DNA of 64,000 bases from Chryseobacterium sp. 7. Lineage in GTDB: Bacteria; Bacteroidota; Bacteroidia; Flavobacteriales; Weeksellaceae. Of this stretch, positions 50,954 through 59,108 are shown one piece after another. The notes under the pieces are model-generated. The model saw only the letters and a list, made by a program, of their open reading frames with translations. It was not told the DNA's origin and made no database searches. The DNA is taken from positions 2,108,001-2,172,000 of the forward strand of contig NZ_RCCA01000001.1 in assembly GCF_003663845.1 (NCBI RefSeq), written 5' to 3'. Position 1 is the first letter of the stretch. Each line of letters opens with the position of its first letter. Made by a program: the position numbers and the translations under genes.

Positions 50954-51838
50954 ATGAAAAATGTACCATTCAAGGGGATTATAGCCTATCCCATAACCCC
51001 TTTTGATGAAAATGAAAAAGTAGATATTCCTCTTTTCAAACATTTGGTTGAAAGGCTGATCACCTCAGGAAGCCATGGAATTGCTCCATTGGGAAGTACA
51101 GGGGTAATGCCTTATCTGTCTGATGAAGAAAAAGAAGAAGTTACAGAAGCCACTTTGCAGCAGGTAAAAGGAAGAATTCCGACACTTGTAGGAGTTTCTA
51201 ACCTGACGACAGAGAAAACGATTCACCATGCTCAGTTTGCGGAGAAAGCAGGAGCTGACGCTGTTATGATTATTCCCATGAGCTACTGGAAGCTTACTGA
51301 TGATGAAATTGTAGCACATTATGATGCCGTAGCCAGTAAGATTTCCATTCCGATCATGGCCTACAATAATCCGGCAACGAGTGGAGTAGACATGTCTCCG
51401 GCTTTGCTGAGGAGGCTTCTTGAAATTCCTAATGTAACCATGATTAAAGAAAGTACGGGAGATGTTCAGAGAATGCACTATCTGAGAAGAGAACTGGGTG
51501 AGGAAGTGGCTTTCTATAATGGTTCAAACCCTTTGGCACTCGCTGCATTTTCTGCAGGAGCAAGAGGATGGTGTACAGCTGCACCCAATCTTATTCCTGA
51601 ATTGAATATCAGTCTTTACAATGCAATAGAAGAAGGGGATCTTGAAAAAGCAAAAACGATTTTCTACCAGCAGTTTGACCTTTTAAAATTTATTGTGAAC
51701 AAAGGATTACCAAGAGCTGTGAAATCCGGTCTGAATATTCTGGGTGAAAATGGCGGGAATCTGAGAAGCCCTTTGAAACCTTTACATGAAAAAGAAACAG
51801 AAGAATTAAAAAATATTATTAAAACCCTTATTAATTAA
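50954..51838 (+). CDS. DapA-family (dihydrodipicolinate synthase-like) aldolase
   Basis: A 294-residue class I aldolase/lyase of the DHDPS/N-acetylneuraminate lyase superfamily. PLGSTGVMPYLSDEEKEE near the N-terminus, Tyr137 in IMAYNNPATSG and the Schiff-base Lys165 in MIKESTGDVQR are present. The AYNNP version of the Tyr motif and the catabolic-looking neighbours make a true lysine-pathway DapA less likely than a sugar-acid or amino-acid catabolic aldolase. It lies 139 bases after the cupin gene and 10 before the thioredoxin-like gene. Confidence 0.85.
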   Translation: MKNVPFKGIIAYPITPFDENEKVDIPLFKHLVERLITSGSHGIAPLGSTGVMPYLSDEEKEEVTEATLQQVKGRIPTLVGVSNLTTEKTIHHAQFAEKAGADAVMIIPMSYWKLTDDEIVAHYDAVASKISIPIMAYNNPATSGVDMSPALLRRLLEIPNVTMIKESTGDVQRMHYLRRELGEEVAFYNGSNPLALAAFSAGARGWCTAAPNLIPELNISLYNAIEEGDLEKAKTIFYQQFDLLKFIVNKGLPRAVKSGLNILGENGGNLRSPLKPLHEKETEELKNIIKTLIN

Positions 51839-51847
51839 TACAATCGT

Positions 51848-52081
51848 ATGAAAAAATCCATTTTTTATCATGCAGGGTGCCCTGTATGCATTAGCGCAGA
51901 ACATGATATCGTTAGCCTTATAGGTTTGGAAAATGTTGAAATTATCCATTTGGGTAATGACAGAAACAGAATTGAAGACGCTGAAAAAGCAGGTGTAAAG
52001 TCTGTGCCAGCTTTAGTAAATCCTAACGGCAATGTGCTTCATATTAATTTTGGAGCGTCTATGGAGGATGTGAAAGGTTAG
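51848..52081 (+). CDS. Small thioredoxin/glutaredoxin-like protein (77 aa)
   Basis: A 77-residue thioredoxin-fold fragment-sized protein with the dithiol motif HAGCPVC (Cys11, Cys14) and the cis-Pro strand KSVPALVNPNGN. No signal peptide. It is the third gene of the MocR-controlled operon and may keep the aldolase or cupin partner reduced; that link is inference. A strong terminator follows. Confidence 0.8.
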   Translation: MKKSIFYHAGCPVCISAEHDIVSLIGLENVEIIHLGNDRNRIEDAEKAGVKSVPALVNPNGNVLHINFGASMEDVKG

Positions 52082-52105
52082 ACCATCATTAATCTTGTAT
52101 ACACG

Positions 52106-52130
52106 AAACGGCTCATTTTTTGAGCCGTTT
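52106..52130 (+). terminator. Terminator after the cupin operon
   Basis: Perfect 10-bp stem AAACGGCTCA / TGAGCCGTTT with loop TTTTT, followed by TTTC. Confidence 0.8.
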
Positions 52131-52167
52131 TTTCTTGTTAAAGAATTTATTGATTATTTTGAACCTT

Positions 52168-52674
52168 CTAAATTACTGCATTTCCTTCCACACCGTCAGA
52201 ATTATTGGTTTTATGTCCTGTTATGGCAGAAGCTACAAAACTAAAGAGACTGACCAGTTTTCCTGCTTTCGTATCCCAATAATAGGTTTCTTTAGGTTCT
52301 ACACGAATAATAGTGACATTGGGATCATCTTTCCCGTCAAACCAAGCTTTAGCAAGAGGAGACCATTTATCTTCTATCGTTGCTTTGTCTTTATACACAG
52401 AAGCTTCTCCATATACCGAAAGATATTGAGAATCGCTGTTATTCATAAAAAATAACTGCACTCTTCGGTCTTCTTTTATTTCAAAATTTTTGTTGCTGGT
52501 TCCACTGCTGATAAACCATAGATTTCCGCTGTCGTCAGTTTCCTGCAGCGTCATAGGTCTTGAATTGATAGGAGTTGTTTCCAATTCTGTACAGAACATG
52601 CATATTCTGGCTTTTTCTGACAGTTCTTTGATCTTTTTAATCGCTTCCAGGTGGGTAAGATTTTCTGTTGACAT
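52168..52674 (-). CDS. Pyridoxamine 5'-phosphate oxidase-like general stress protein
   Basis: A 168-residue flavin-binding split-barrel protein of the general stress type. Segments SEKARICMFCTELETTPINSR in part (RICMFCTE), GNLWFISSGTSNKNFEIKE and VQLFFMNNSDSQYLSVYGEA match the family, which binds FMN or a related cofactor and is often stress-induced. It lies convergent with the cupin operon. No close functional neighbours. Confidence 0.88.
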   Translation of the reverse strand: MSTENLTHLEAIKKIKELSEKARICMFCTELETTPINSRPMTLQETDDSGNLWFISSGTSNKNFEIKEDRRVQLFFMNNSDSQYLSVYGEASVYKDKATIEDKWSPLAKAWFDGKDDPNVTIIRVEPKETYYWDTKAGKLVSLFSFVASAITGHKTNNSDGVEGNAVI

Positions 52675-52821
52675 AATATAATATTTTAAGTGATTGATAT
52701 TGATTGTGGATATTTATCCATCAGAATGAACAAACATGTAGTAAATCATTCAAATACCTGACCAAAGAGAAATAAAGTGTGGTATCTGGGTTTAATTTCT
52801 CTTCAATCAATAAGTTTTGCG

Positions 52822-52829
52822 TAAATTTG
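52822..52829 (+). promoter_or_regulatory. -7 promoter element for the second AraC gene
   Basis: TAAATTTG is a perfect TAnnTTTG ending four bases before the ATG at 52834, predicting a leaderless transcript. Confidence 0.6.
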
Positions 52830-52833
52830 ATGG

Positions 52834-53631
52834 ATGCAGATTTCGCCTCCCAAACATCTGGCCCGTTATATCAGGCATTATATTTTTTTGGAAAATTTCC
52901 AAGAGGATATAAAAAGCTTAAGGCTGTTTACGGATGGAAGTTCGGGGCTTATTTTGTCAGAAGATATGAATCTGTATTCCGGTATTTCTGAAGATCGGAT
53001 GCCGGTTTCCTTTTTCTACGGTACTTTAAACGGCTATAAAGATTTCTCTTCAAAAGGTAAATTTTCCCTTATTGCTGTTGTATTTCAACCTTATTTTCTG
53101 AATATCCTTTTAAAAACTTCAGCTAAAGATATTCGGAATCAGATTGTTTCTGTAGAAGATGTATTGATGAACAAATTGGAAGTATTTCAGGAAAAGCTTT
53201 TTAATAAAGAGAACCCTTTGACAATAATCAAGGATTTGAATATTTTTTTTACCCATTTTTTATCAGAAAGAATGCATTCAGATCATCATTTAATAACAGC
53301 TACACAACAATATCTTCTTCAAAATAAAGGTTCTGTAACTTCCAAACACTTGCAGTATTTCACTGGATATTCTGAGCGTCATTTAGAGCGAAAATTTGAA
53401 TACCACATGGGAATGTCTCCCAAAAAATACGGAAATATCATCCGTCTTCATTACTTTTTAAGTCTTATGAATTATGGGATTGATGATAAAAATATGACAA
53501 CACTTTCCTATGAAGCCGGATATTCTGACCAGTCACACCTTATCAGGGAATTCAAAAATAATATAGGGCTTACTCCAAAACAATATCTGAATACAGAAAA
53601 TAAAATGGCTGTTAATTTCATTGAGCTGTAA
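52834..53631 (+). CDS. AraC-family transcriptional regulator
   Basis: A 265-residue regulator with an N-terminal sensor domain (SPPKHLARYIRHYIFLENF) and a C-terminal AraC helix-turn-helix pair (SVTSKHLQYFTGYSERHLERKF, TTLSYEAGYSDQSHLIREFK). The -7 element almost touches the start codon, as in the SatD-like gene. The nitrilase gene follows 66 bases downstream and may be its target or operon partner. Confidence 0.88.
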   Translation: MQISPPKHLARYIRHYIFLENFQEDIKSLRLFTDGSSGLILSEDMNLYSGISEDRMPVSFFYGTLNGYKDFSSKGKFSLIAVVFQPYFLNILLKTSAKDIRNQIVSVEDVLMNKLEVFQEKLFNKENPLTIIKDLNIFFTHFLSERMHSDHHLITATQQYLLQNKGSVTSKHLQYFTGYSERHLERKFEYHMGMSPKKYGNIIRLHYFLSLMNYGIDDKNMTTLSYEAGYSDQSHLIREFKNNIGLTPKQYLNTENKMAVNFIEL

Positions 53632-53697
53632 AACAAGGATGTCGGTTTTATACAATTTTTCAGATATGATACCAGCTAGTTTTGCTTAAAAAAATCA

Positions 53698-54651
53698 ATG
53701 AATATTAAAATTTCAACTGCACAATTTGAAAACAGAAGCGGAGATAAAGCTTATAATCTATCCATTATAGAAAAATTAGCCGGTGAGGCAGCATCTAAAG
53801 GATCTCATGTGATTGCTTTCCATGAGTGTTCCATTACAGGTTATACTTTTGCCCGAAAGCTTTCCAGAGAACAGCTTCTTGATATTGCTGAACTTATCCC
53901 GGAAGGTGAAAGCATTCAAAAATTACAAGAAATCGCGATCAAGCACAATATCACCGTTTTAGCAGGATTATTTGAAAAAGATGAACATGATAACCTTTTC
54001 AAAGCATATGTCTGTGTTGATAAAACTGGTCTGAAGGCTAAATACAGAAAACTGCACCCTTTCATTAATTCCAATCTTACTCCTGGAAATGGGTATTGTG
54101 TATTTGATATTATGGGCTGGAAGTGCGGAATTTTGATCTGTTATGACAATAATGTGATTGAAAATGTAAGAGCCACTAAACTTCTGGGTGCTGAAATTAT
54201 TTTTATGCCTCACGTTACAATGTGTACCCCTTCCACACGGCCGGGAGCAGGTTTTGTAGATCCTCAGCTTTGGGAAAACAGGGTAGCAGATCCTACTTCT
54301 TTACGTCTGGAGTTTGATGGAATGAAAGGCAGAGACTGGCTGATGAAGTGGCTTCCGTCCAGAGCTTATGATAACGGAGCTTATATTGTTTTTTCAAATC
54401 CTGTTGGGATGGATGATGATCAGCTGAAAAACGGATGTTCTATGATTATTGATCCTTTTGGAGATGTAATTGCAGAATGCCGTTCGTGGGAAGACAGTTT
54501 TGAATCAGCAGTCCTTACTCGTGAAAAACTTACCCAAGCAGGAGGATATCGCTATATCAAAGCCAGAAGGCCGGAATTATACAGAGATATTATTGGGCAG
54601 GAGCATTTATCTGAACAAAAAGTAGTTTGGCTTAATGATAAATCCCATTAA
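53698..54651 (+). CDS. Nitrilase-superfamily carbon-nitrogen hydrolase
   Basis: A 317-residue amidase/nitrilase-fold enzyme. The catalytic triad is complete: Glu43 (FHECSITGY), Lys118 (KYRKLHPF) and Cys148 (GILICYDNN). Substrate is not decided; candidates are N-carbamoyl compounds, aliphatic amides or deaminated glutathione. The AraC-family gene lies directly upstream on the same strand, and a very strong terminator follows. Confidence 0.9.
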   Translation: MNIKISTAQFENRSGDKAYNLSIIEKLAGEAASKGSHVIAFHECSITGYTFARKLSREQLLDIAELIPEGESIQKLQEIAIKHNITVLAGLFEKDEHDNLFKAYVCVDKTGLKAKYRKLHPFINSNLTPGNGYCVFDIMGWKCGILICYDNNVIENVRATKLLGAEIIFMPHVTMCTPSTRPGAGFVDPQLWENRVADPTSLRLEFDGMKGRDWLMKWLPSRAYDNGAYIVFSNPVGMDDDQLKNGCSMIIDPFGDVIAECRSWEDSFESAVLTREKLTQAGGYRYIKARRPELYRDIIGQEHLSEQKVVWLNDKSH

Positions 54652-54725
54652 AAATTGACTCTCTTCTGTAGATAGTATGCAGGAGAGATTTATTCTTTTA
54701 TATGGATAGGAATCCTATTTGTGCT

Positions 54726-54758
54726 ATCCCTGTCAAGGTTCAAAACCTTGACAGGGAT
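54726..54758. terminator. Very strong terminator/repeat hairpin
   Basis: A perfect 15-bp stem ATCCCTGTCAAGGTT / AACCTTGACAGGGAT with a three-base loop and a T run. Degenerate relatives (TTGAC ... GTCAA) occur at 21272-21296, so it may be an interspersed hairpin. Confidence 0.85.
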
Positions 54759-54816
54759 TCTTTTTATTTAATGACATTATTTTCCATATAAAATCCTCTA
54801 GTAATAAGATTTTAGA

Positions 54817-55518
54817 TTAAATTTCATAAATTTCGGCATCTGTAAATACAAAAAATGTACTTTTCTTAGGCAGGTTTTTCGTGTCCAGTCCTGTAAATTT
54901 ACTGAAAGCAGGTAATAATAACTGATTGCTGCTTAGAGCAAAACAAGGGAGTCGAATATTTTTCACAGCAGAATTTAGCACAATTCCCGGATGAATATGT
55001 CCGGTAATCTGAAACCCGGATTTTGTTGCATCAAAATCATGAATAAAAGTAATACCATTCACTTCAAAGTATTCAGATTTGTGATTAAAGCATAATTTTT
55101 TCTCCAGAGCTTCTGAAATCCGGTCATGATTTCCTTCAATAAGATAGAACTGTATGTCTGGATATTGGTTTTTCCAGGTGCAGAATTCGTCCACATCAGA
55201 ATTGTCCCCTGCATGAAGTAAATCTCCAACTACAATGAATTTTTCAGGCTGAAAATATTCAATCAGCGCTGATAATCTTTCCAGATCACTTTTCATAATA
55301 TGATTGGTAAGTGCAATCCCATTTTTACGAAAATGAGCAGTTTTCCCGATATGCAGATCAGAAAGGATCAATGCTTTTTCTTTTTGCCAGAATGCTGCCC
55401 GCTGATTGGTCAGAGTGAAAGTTTCGTTATGGATGGAAATATTTTTAGTTGCTATAAACACTTGATGGATTGAAAAATGAATGTTTAAAATTAAACTATT
55501 TAGATCATATTTAGCCAA
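54817..55518 (-). CDS. pdeM: Ligase-associated DNA damage response endonuclease PdeM
   Basis: A 233-residue calcineurin-like phosphoesterase of the PdeM type that works with Lhr-like helicases in DNA repair. Motifs: [14 protein letters not shown] (metal Asp and His), [20 protein letters not shown] and TGHIHPG. The ATG at 55518 overlaps the gpmA stop by eight bases, which suggests translational coupling. An alternative GTG at 55461 would remove an unusual 19-residue N-terminal extension. The helicase, ligase and exonuclease partners lie upstream on the same strand. Confidence 0.9.
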   Translation of the reverse strand: MAKYDLNSLILNIHFSIHQVFIATKNISIHNETFTLTNQRAAFWQKEKALILSDLHIGKTAHFRKNGIALTNHIMKSDLERLSALIEYFQPEKFIVVGDLLHAGDNSDVDEFCTWKNQYPDIQFYLIEGNHDRISEALEKKLCFNHKSEYFEVNGITFIHDFDATKSGFQITGHIHPGIVLNSAVKNIRLPCFALSSNQLLLPAFSKFTGLDTKNLPKKSTFFVFTDAEIYEI

Positions 55519-56113
55519 CCTTCCGGCTTACATGAAATTTTTCATCAAAAACATAAGTCAGAGGAAAACCGGTCGCAATCTCTCTTTCCAGAATTTCTTC
55601 CGGAGAAAGATGTTCAAGATACATAATGAGTGCACGAAGGCTGTTGCCATGGGCGACGATCAATACATTTTCGCCTTGTTTCAGCAAAGGTCTTATCTGG
55701 CTTTCAAAATAAGGAATCACTCTGTTGTAAGTATCCTTAAGACTTTCTCCGCCCGGTGGAACCACATCAAATGATCTGCGCCAGGTATGAACCTGTTCAT
55801 CACCATACTTCAGAGCGGTTTCTGCTTTGTTGAGTCCTTCAAGATTTCCGTAAGAACGTTCGTTTAATGCTTTATCTTTGATGACCGGGATATTGGGATT
55901 TCCAATTTCATTCAGGATAATAGAAAGGGTGTGTTGTGCTCTGATCAGGGCAGAGGTGAATGCTATATCTATTCTTTCCCCTTTTAGCGCAAGACCTGCT
56001 TTTTTTGCTTCTTCAATGCCGGCTTCTGTTATATCGATATCTTTCCACCCTGTAAATCTGTTTTCAAGATTCCAGAGTGACTGCCCGTGACGGACTAAGA
56101 ACAATTTTTCCAT
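55511..56113 (-). CDS. gpmA: 2,3-bisphosphoglycerate-dependent phosphoglycerate mutase
   Basis: Interconverts 3- and 2-phosphoglycerate in glycolysis. The phosphohistidine motif [18 protein letters not shown] contains catalytic His9, and [14 protein letters not shown] and [17 protein letters not shown] complete the active site. It is 200 residues long, shorter than the roughly 230-250 of classical GpmA, mainly at the C-terminus. It overlaps pdeM and sits inside the DNA-repair set without an obvious metabolic link. Confidence 0.9.
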   Translation of the reverse strand: MEKLFLVRHGQSLWNLENRFTGWKDIDITEAGIEEAKKAGLALKGERIDIAFTSALIRAQHTLSIILNEIGNPNIPVIKDKALNERSYGNLEGLNKAETALKYGDEQVHTWRRSFDVVPPGGESLKDTYNRVIPYFESQIRPLLKQGENVLIVAHGNSLRALIMYLEHLSPEEILEREIATGFPLTYVFDEKFHVSRKVG

Positions 56114-56290
56114 TATTTAAATTTTATTTCAACTTCTAAGAAGGTATATTCTAAGTTACGGTGATTATTTAAAATTATCAAGAAAATTAACGTATAATAT
56201 TAGGCTGAGAATAAGATTAAAACGATAGGTTTTTATTTGATTTTATAAATTTTAGAATCTCGCAAATTTTATAGTATCTATTTTTATTTA

Positions 56291-56424
56291 AGGCGCAAGA
56301 ACATTTCGACTTAGCTCAATGTGAGATTTTCAGCAAGTCTAACGGGACTAAATTTTACCGGAGATAAAATCTTTGTGCCATAAAACGTTATTATTATCAA
56401 TTTTTTACGTCTTTGCGATAAACA
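56291..56424. repeat. Degenerate interspersed repeat, copy 1
   Basis: The 356-base gap between gpmA and the helicase gene contains AGGCGCAAGAACATTTCGAC (56291-56310) and ends near ACGTCTTTGCGATAAAC. A related sequence lies at 58946-59105 on the other side of the helicase gene. No gene is visible in this gap. Confidence 0.4.
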
Positions 56425-56469
56425 AATATTCATCGGCATATCTGTTCTTACAGAAAACACATTAATTGA

Positions 56470-58923
56470 TTATAAAAGATCACTTATATTGGATAGCTTC
56501 AGCATTCTTTTAATCCTTGCATCCAGTCCTTCGCTTGAAAGGGTCTGCCTTAAGCTGTCAACCTTGATCGGGAAGCTGATAGGAGTAAAAGAACGGGAAT
56601 GTTTTAAGATAATTTCAGATTTTTCAATCCTTTTAAAAGCCTCCACAAGCCGCTGTTCCTGAAGCTGCATATTGAAGACTTCTGTATAGGCCTGTTTTAT
56701 TAAAAAATGATTGGGATCATGATCTTCCAATACTTTAAATATCAGTCCGGCAGAACTTTGTAAAGACTTGTTGGAGCGCTGTTGTCCTGCATAATTTTGA
56801 ATGACCATTCCTGAAATCACTGCGATATCACGAAATTTTCTCCTCGCCATTTCAGCAGAATTGATACTTGCAATTACATCATTCATCAGATTATCTCTGC
56901 TTAAAATGTGTTGCAGATTTTCTTCATTTAACGGAATTTCTTTATCGCTGAACAGCTCAAATCCATAATCATTCATCGCCATAGAAAAAGAAATTGGAGC
57001 CAATTTTGAGATACGATAAGCGATAAGAGCGGCCATTACCTCATGTACCAGACGGCCTTCAAAAGGATACATGAACAAATGATATCCTTCACGGTTTTTG
57101 ATCATTTCCACGAGAAATTCATCTTCTTTGGGAATGTGTGAATTTTTTTCCTGATTGATCAGGAGAGGGTGTAAAAATTTAAGTTCTTTTTCCGAAGCTT
57201 TAGGACTTAAAGCATGCGACAGTTTTTCTCTTAAAAAGTTCCCCAGATTGGAACTCAGAGGAAGTCTTCCACCAAGATAACTTGGAACTAAAGCTCTTCC
57301 TTTTGCTGCTCTTACATATACTGTCATATCTTTAATCATAGCCACTTCCAGTGTACGTCCGGCCAGAATGAATTTTTCCTCTTTTTTCAGTTTTGAAATA
57401 AAATATTCTTCAATCATTCCGATATAGCCTCCGGAGATAAATTTTACTTTCAGCATGGCATCACTTACAATTACGCCCATATTCATCCGGTGGAGCATGG
57501 CTATTTTCCTTGAAGTTACTTTATAAAGACCGTCTTCCATAATGACGATTTTATGAAACTCTTCATAGTTTTTTAAAACACTGCCGCCAATGGTAAGAAA
57601 TTCCAGAATATTTTTCCATTCTTCGTCCAGCATTTCCTGAAAAGCATATACTTTTTTGATTCTCTCATACAGTTCATCAGGATAAAAGCCGTCTCCAACC
57701 GCCAATGTCATCAGAAACTGCACCAATACATCAAAACATAAGACCTGTGGCTCTCTGGGCTCAACCACTTTCTGTTTTACGGCTTCTTTTAAAGCTGAAA
57801 CTTCAATCAGTTCCAGAGAATGGGTTGGAACACAATATATTCTGGACGTTTCAAAAGGGGAGTGGCCGCTGCGTCCGGCTCTTTGAAGAAAGCGGGCAAC
57901 TCCTTTGGCAGAACCAATCTGAATAACGGTATCAACAGGTTTAAAATCAATTCCAAGATCTAGAGATGATGTAGAAACTACGGCTTTTAATTTTCCTGAG
58001 CTTAAATTTTCTTCAATCCAGATTCTTAAATGGGCATCAATAGAACTATGATGAATGGCGATCTGACCTGCAAAATCAGGATAAGCATCCAGTAAAAGCT
58101 GGTACCACATTTCACTCTGGCTTCTGGTATTCGTAAATACAATGGTAGATTTTGACTCCAGAATAATGGGAACTACTTTATCTGCAAGTTTGTTTCCAAG
58201 ATGTCCTGCCCATGGTAATATCTCGATTTCGTCCGGAAAAACGGGGAGAATATCTATTTTTTTATGTTCTTTGGCTGTAATTTTTGTCTTTTTGATGTCA
58301 TACGGAATAAGCACTTCCATGGCTTCATCCAGGTTTCCAATAGTGGCTGTAATGCCCCAGATTTTAATCTTCGGAACATATTTTTTAAGTTGTGAAATTC
58401 CGAGTTCTACCATGACACCACGCTTGGAGCCCAGCAATTCATGCCATTCATCCACCACTACGCATTTCATATCCCTGAAAAAATTTTCATTATTTTTCTG
58501 AGCCAGAAGCAAATGAAGACTTTCGGGAGTTACCACAAGAATTTCAGGCATTTTTTTTACCTGCTGCTGTCTTACTTTTGGATCCGTATCTCCGTTTCTT
58601 ACGCCTACCGCCCAGTCTAGCCCTATTTCATCAATAGCTTCCTGCATAGCCTTTGCAATATCTTTGGAAAGAGACCGGAGAGGCGTTATCCAAAGCATCT
58701 TTAAGCCTTTTTTGTATTGTTCAGGATGATTCAGAAAATCTGCAATTAAAGCTAAAAAGACAGAAAAAGTTTTCCCAAAACCGGTAGGAGCCACCACCAT
58801 TCCGCTGTATCCGTTGCCAAATTTCTTCCAGGTTTCAAGCTGAAATTTAAAAGGGGCAATACCTTTATCGCCCATCCATTGCTGAATGATCTTTAATCCG
58901 TCGGTATGTTCAAAAGCTGCCAA
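56470..58923 (-). CDS. Ligase-associated Lhr-like DEXH helicase
   Basis: An 817-residue superfamily 2 DNA helicase of the Lhr-core type. Motifs: VVAPTGFGKTFSVF (Lys51), TPLRSLSKDIAKAM, DEWHELLGSKRG (DEWH box), ITATIGNL, and the C-terminal HSSIDAHLRIW and QRAGRSGHSPFETSRI. Named in databases as ligase-associated because it sits beside an ATP-dependent DNA ligase and an MBL exonuclease, as it does here. Works in DNA-damage repair. Degenerate repeats lie on both sides of the gene. Confidence 0.94.
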   Translation of the reverse strand: MAAFEHTDGLKIIQQWMGDKGIAPFKFQLETWKKFGNGYSGMVVAPTGFGKTFSVFLALIADFLNHPEQYKKGLKMLWITPLRSLSKDIAKAMQEAIDEIGLDWAVGVRNGDTDPKVRQQQVKKMPEILVVTPESLHLLLAQKNNENFFRDMKCVVVDEWHELLGSKRGVMVELGISQLKKYVPKIKIWGITATIGNLDEAMEVLIPYDIKKTKITAKEHKKIDILPVFPDEIEILPWAGHLGNKLADKVVPIILESKSTIVFTNTRSQSEMWYQLLLDAYPDFAGQIAIHHSSIDAHLRIWIEENLSSGKLKAVVSTSSLDLGIDFKPVDTVIQIGSAKGVARFLQRAGRSGHSPFETSRIYCVPTHSLELIEVSALKEAVKQKVVEPREPQVLCFDVLVQFLMTLAVGDGFYPDELYERIKKVYAFQEMLDEEWKNILEFLTIGGSVLKNYEEFHKIVIMEDGLYKVTSRKIAMLHRMNMGVIVSDAMLKVKFISGGYIGMIEEYFISKLKKEEKFILAGRTLEVAMIKDMTVYVRAAKGRALVPSYLGGRLPLSSNLGNFLREKLSHALSPKASEKELKFLHPLLINQEKNSHIPKEDEFLVEMIKNREGYHLFMYPFEGRLVHEVMAALIAYRISKLAPISFSMAMNDYGFELFSDKEIPLNEENLQHILSRDNLMNDVIASINSAEMARRKFRDIAVISGMVIQNYAGQQRSNKSLQSSAGLIFKVLEDHDPNHFLIKQAYTEVFNMQLQEQRLVEAFKRIEKSEIILKHSRSFTPISFPIKVDSLRQTLSSEGLDARIKRMLKLSNISDLL

Positions 58924-58945
58924 TTTATATTTGATTTAAATTTTT

Positions 58946-59105
58946 GACGCAAAAGGCGCTCAGAGTTTGTATAATAACATTTTATTTTTCGATCGCAAGA
59001 GCGTTTCACTTTGCAAAGTTCATATTTTATTGTAGCTGAACGAAGTGCCTTTACGAACAACGAATTTTACGCTTAAGTAAAAAATTCTTGTGTCTTTGCG
59101 TTAAA
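58946..59105. repeat. Degenerate interspersed repeat, copy 2
   Basis: Begins GACGCAAAAGGCGC (58946-58959) and ends CTTGTGTCTTTGCGTTAAA (59087-59105), with an inner CGCAAGAGCGTTTCACTT that resembles CGCAAGAACATTTCGACTT in copy 1. The ends are partly inverted. Confidence 0.45.
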
Positions 59106-59108
59106 ATA

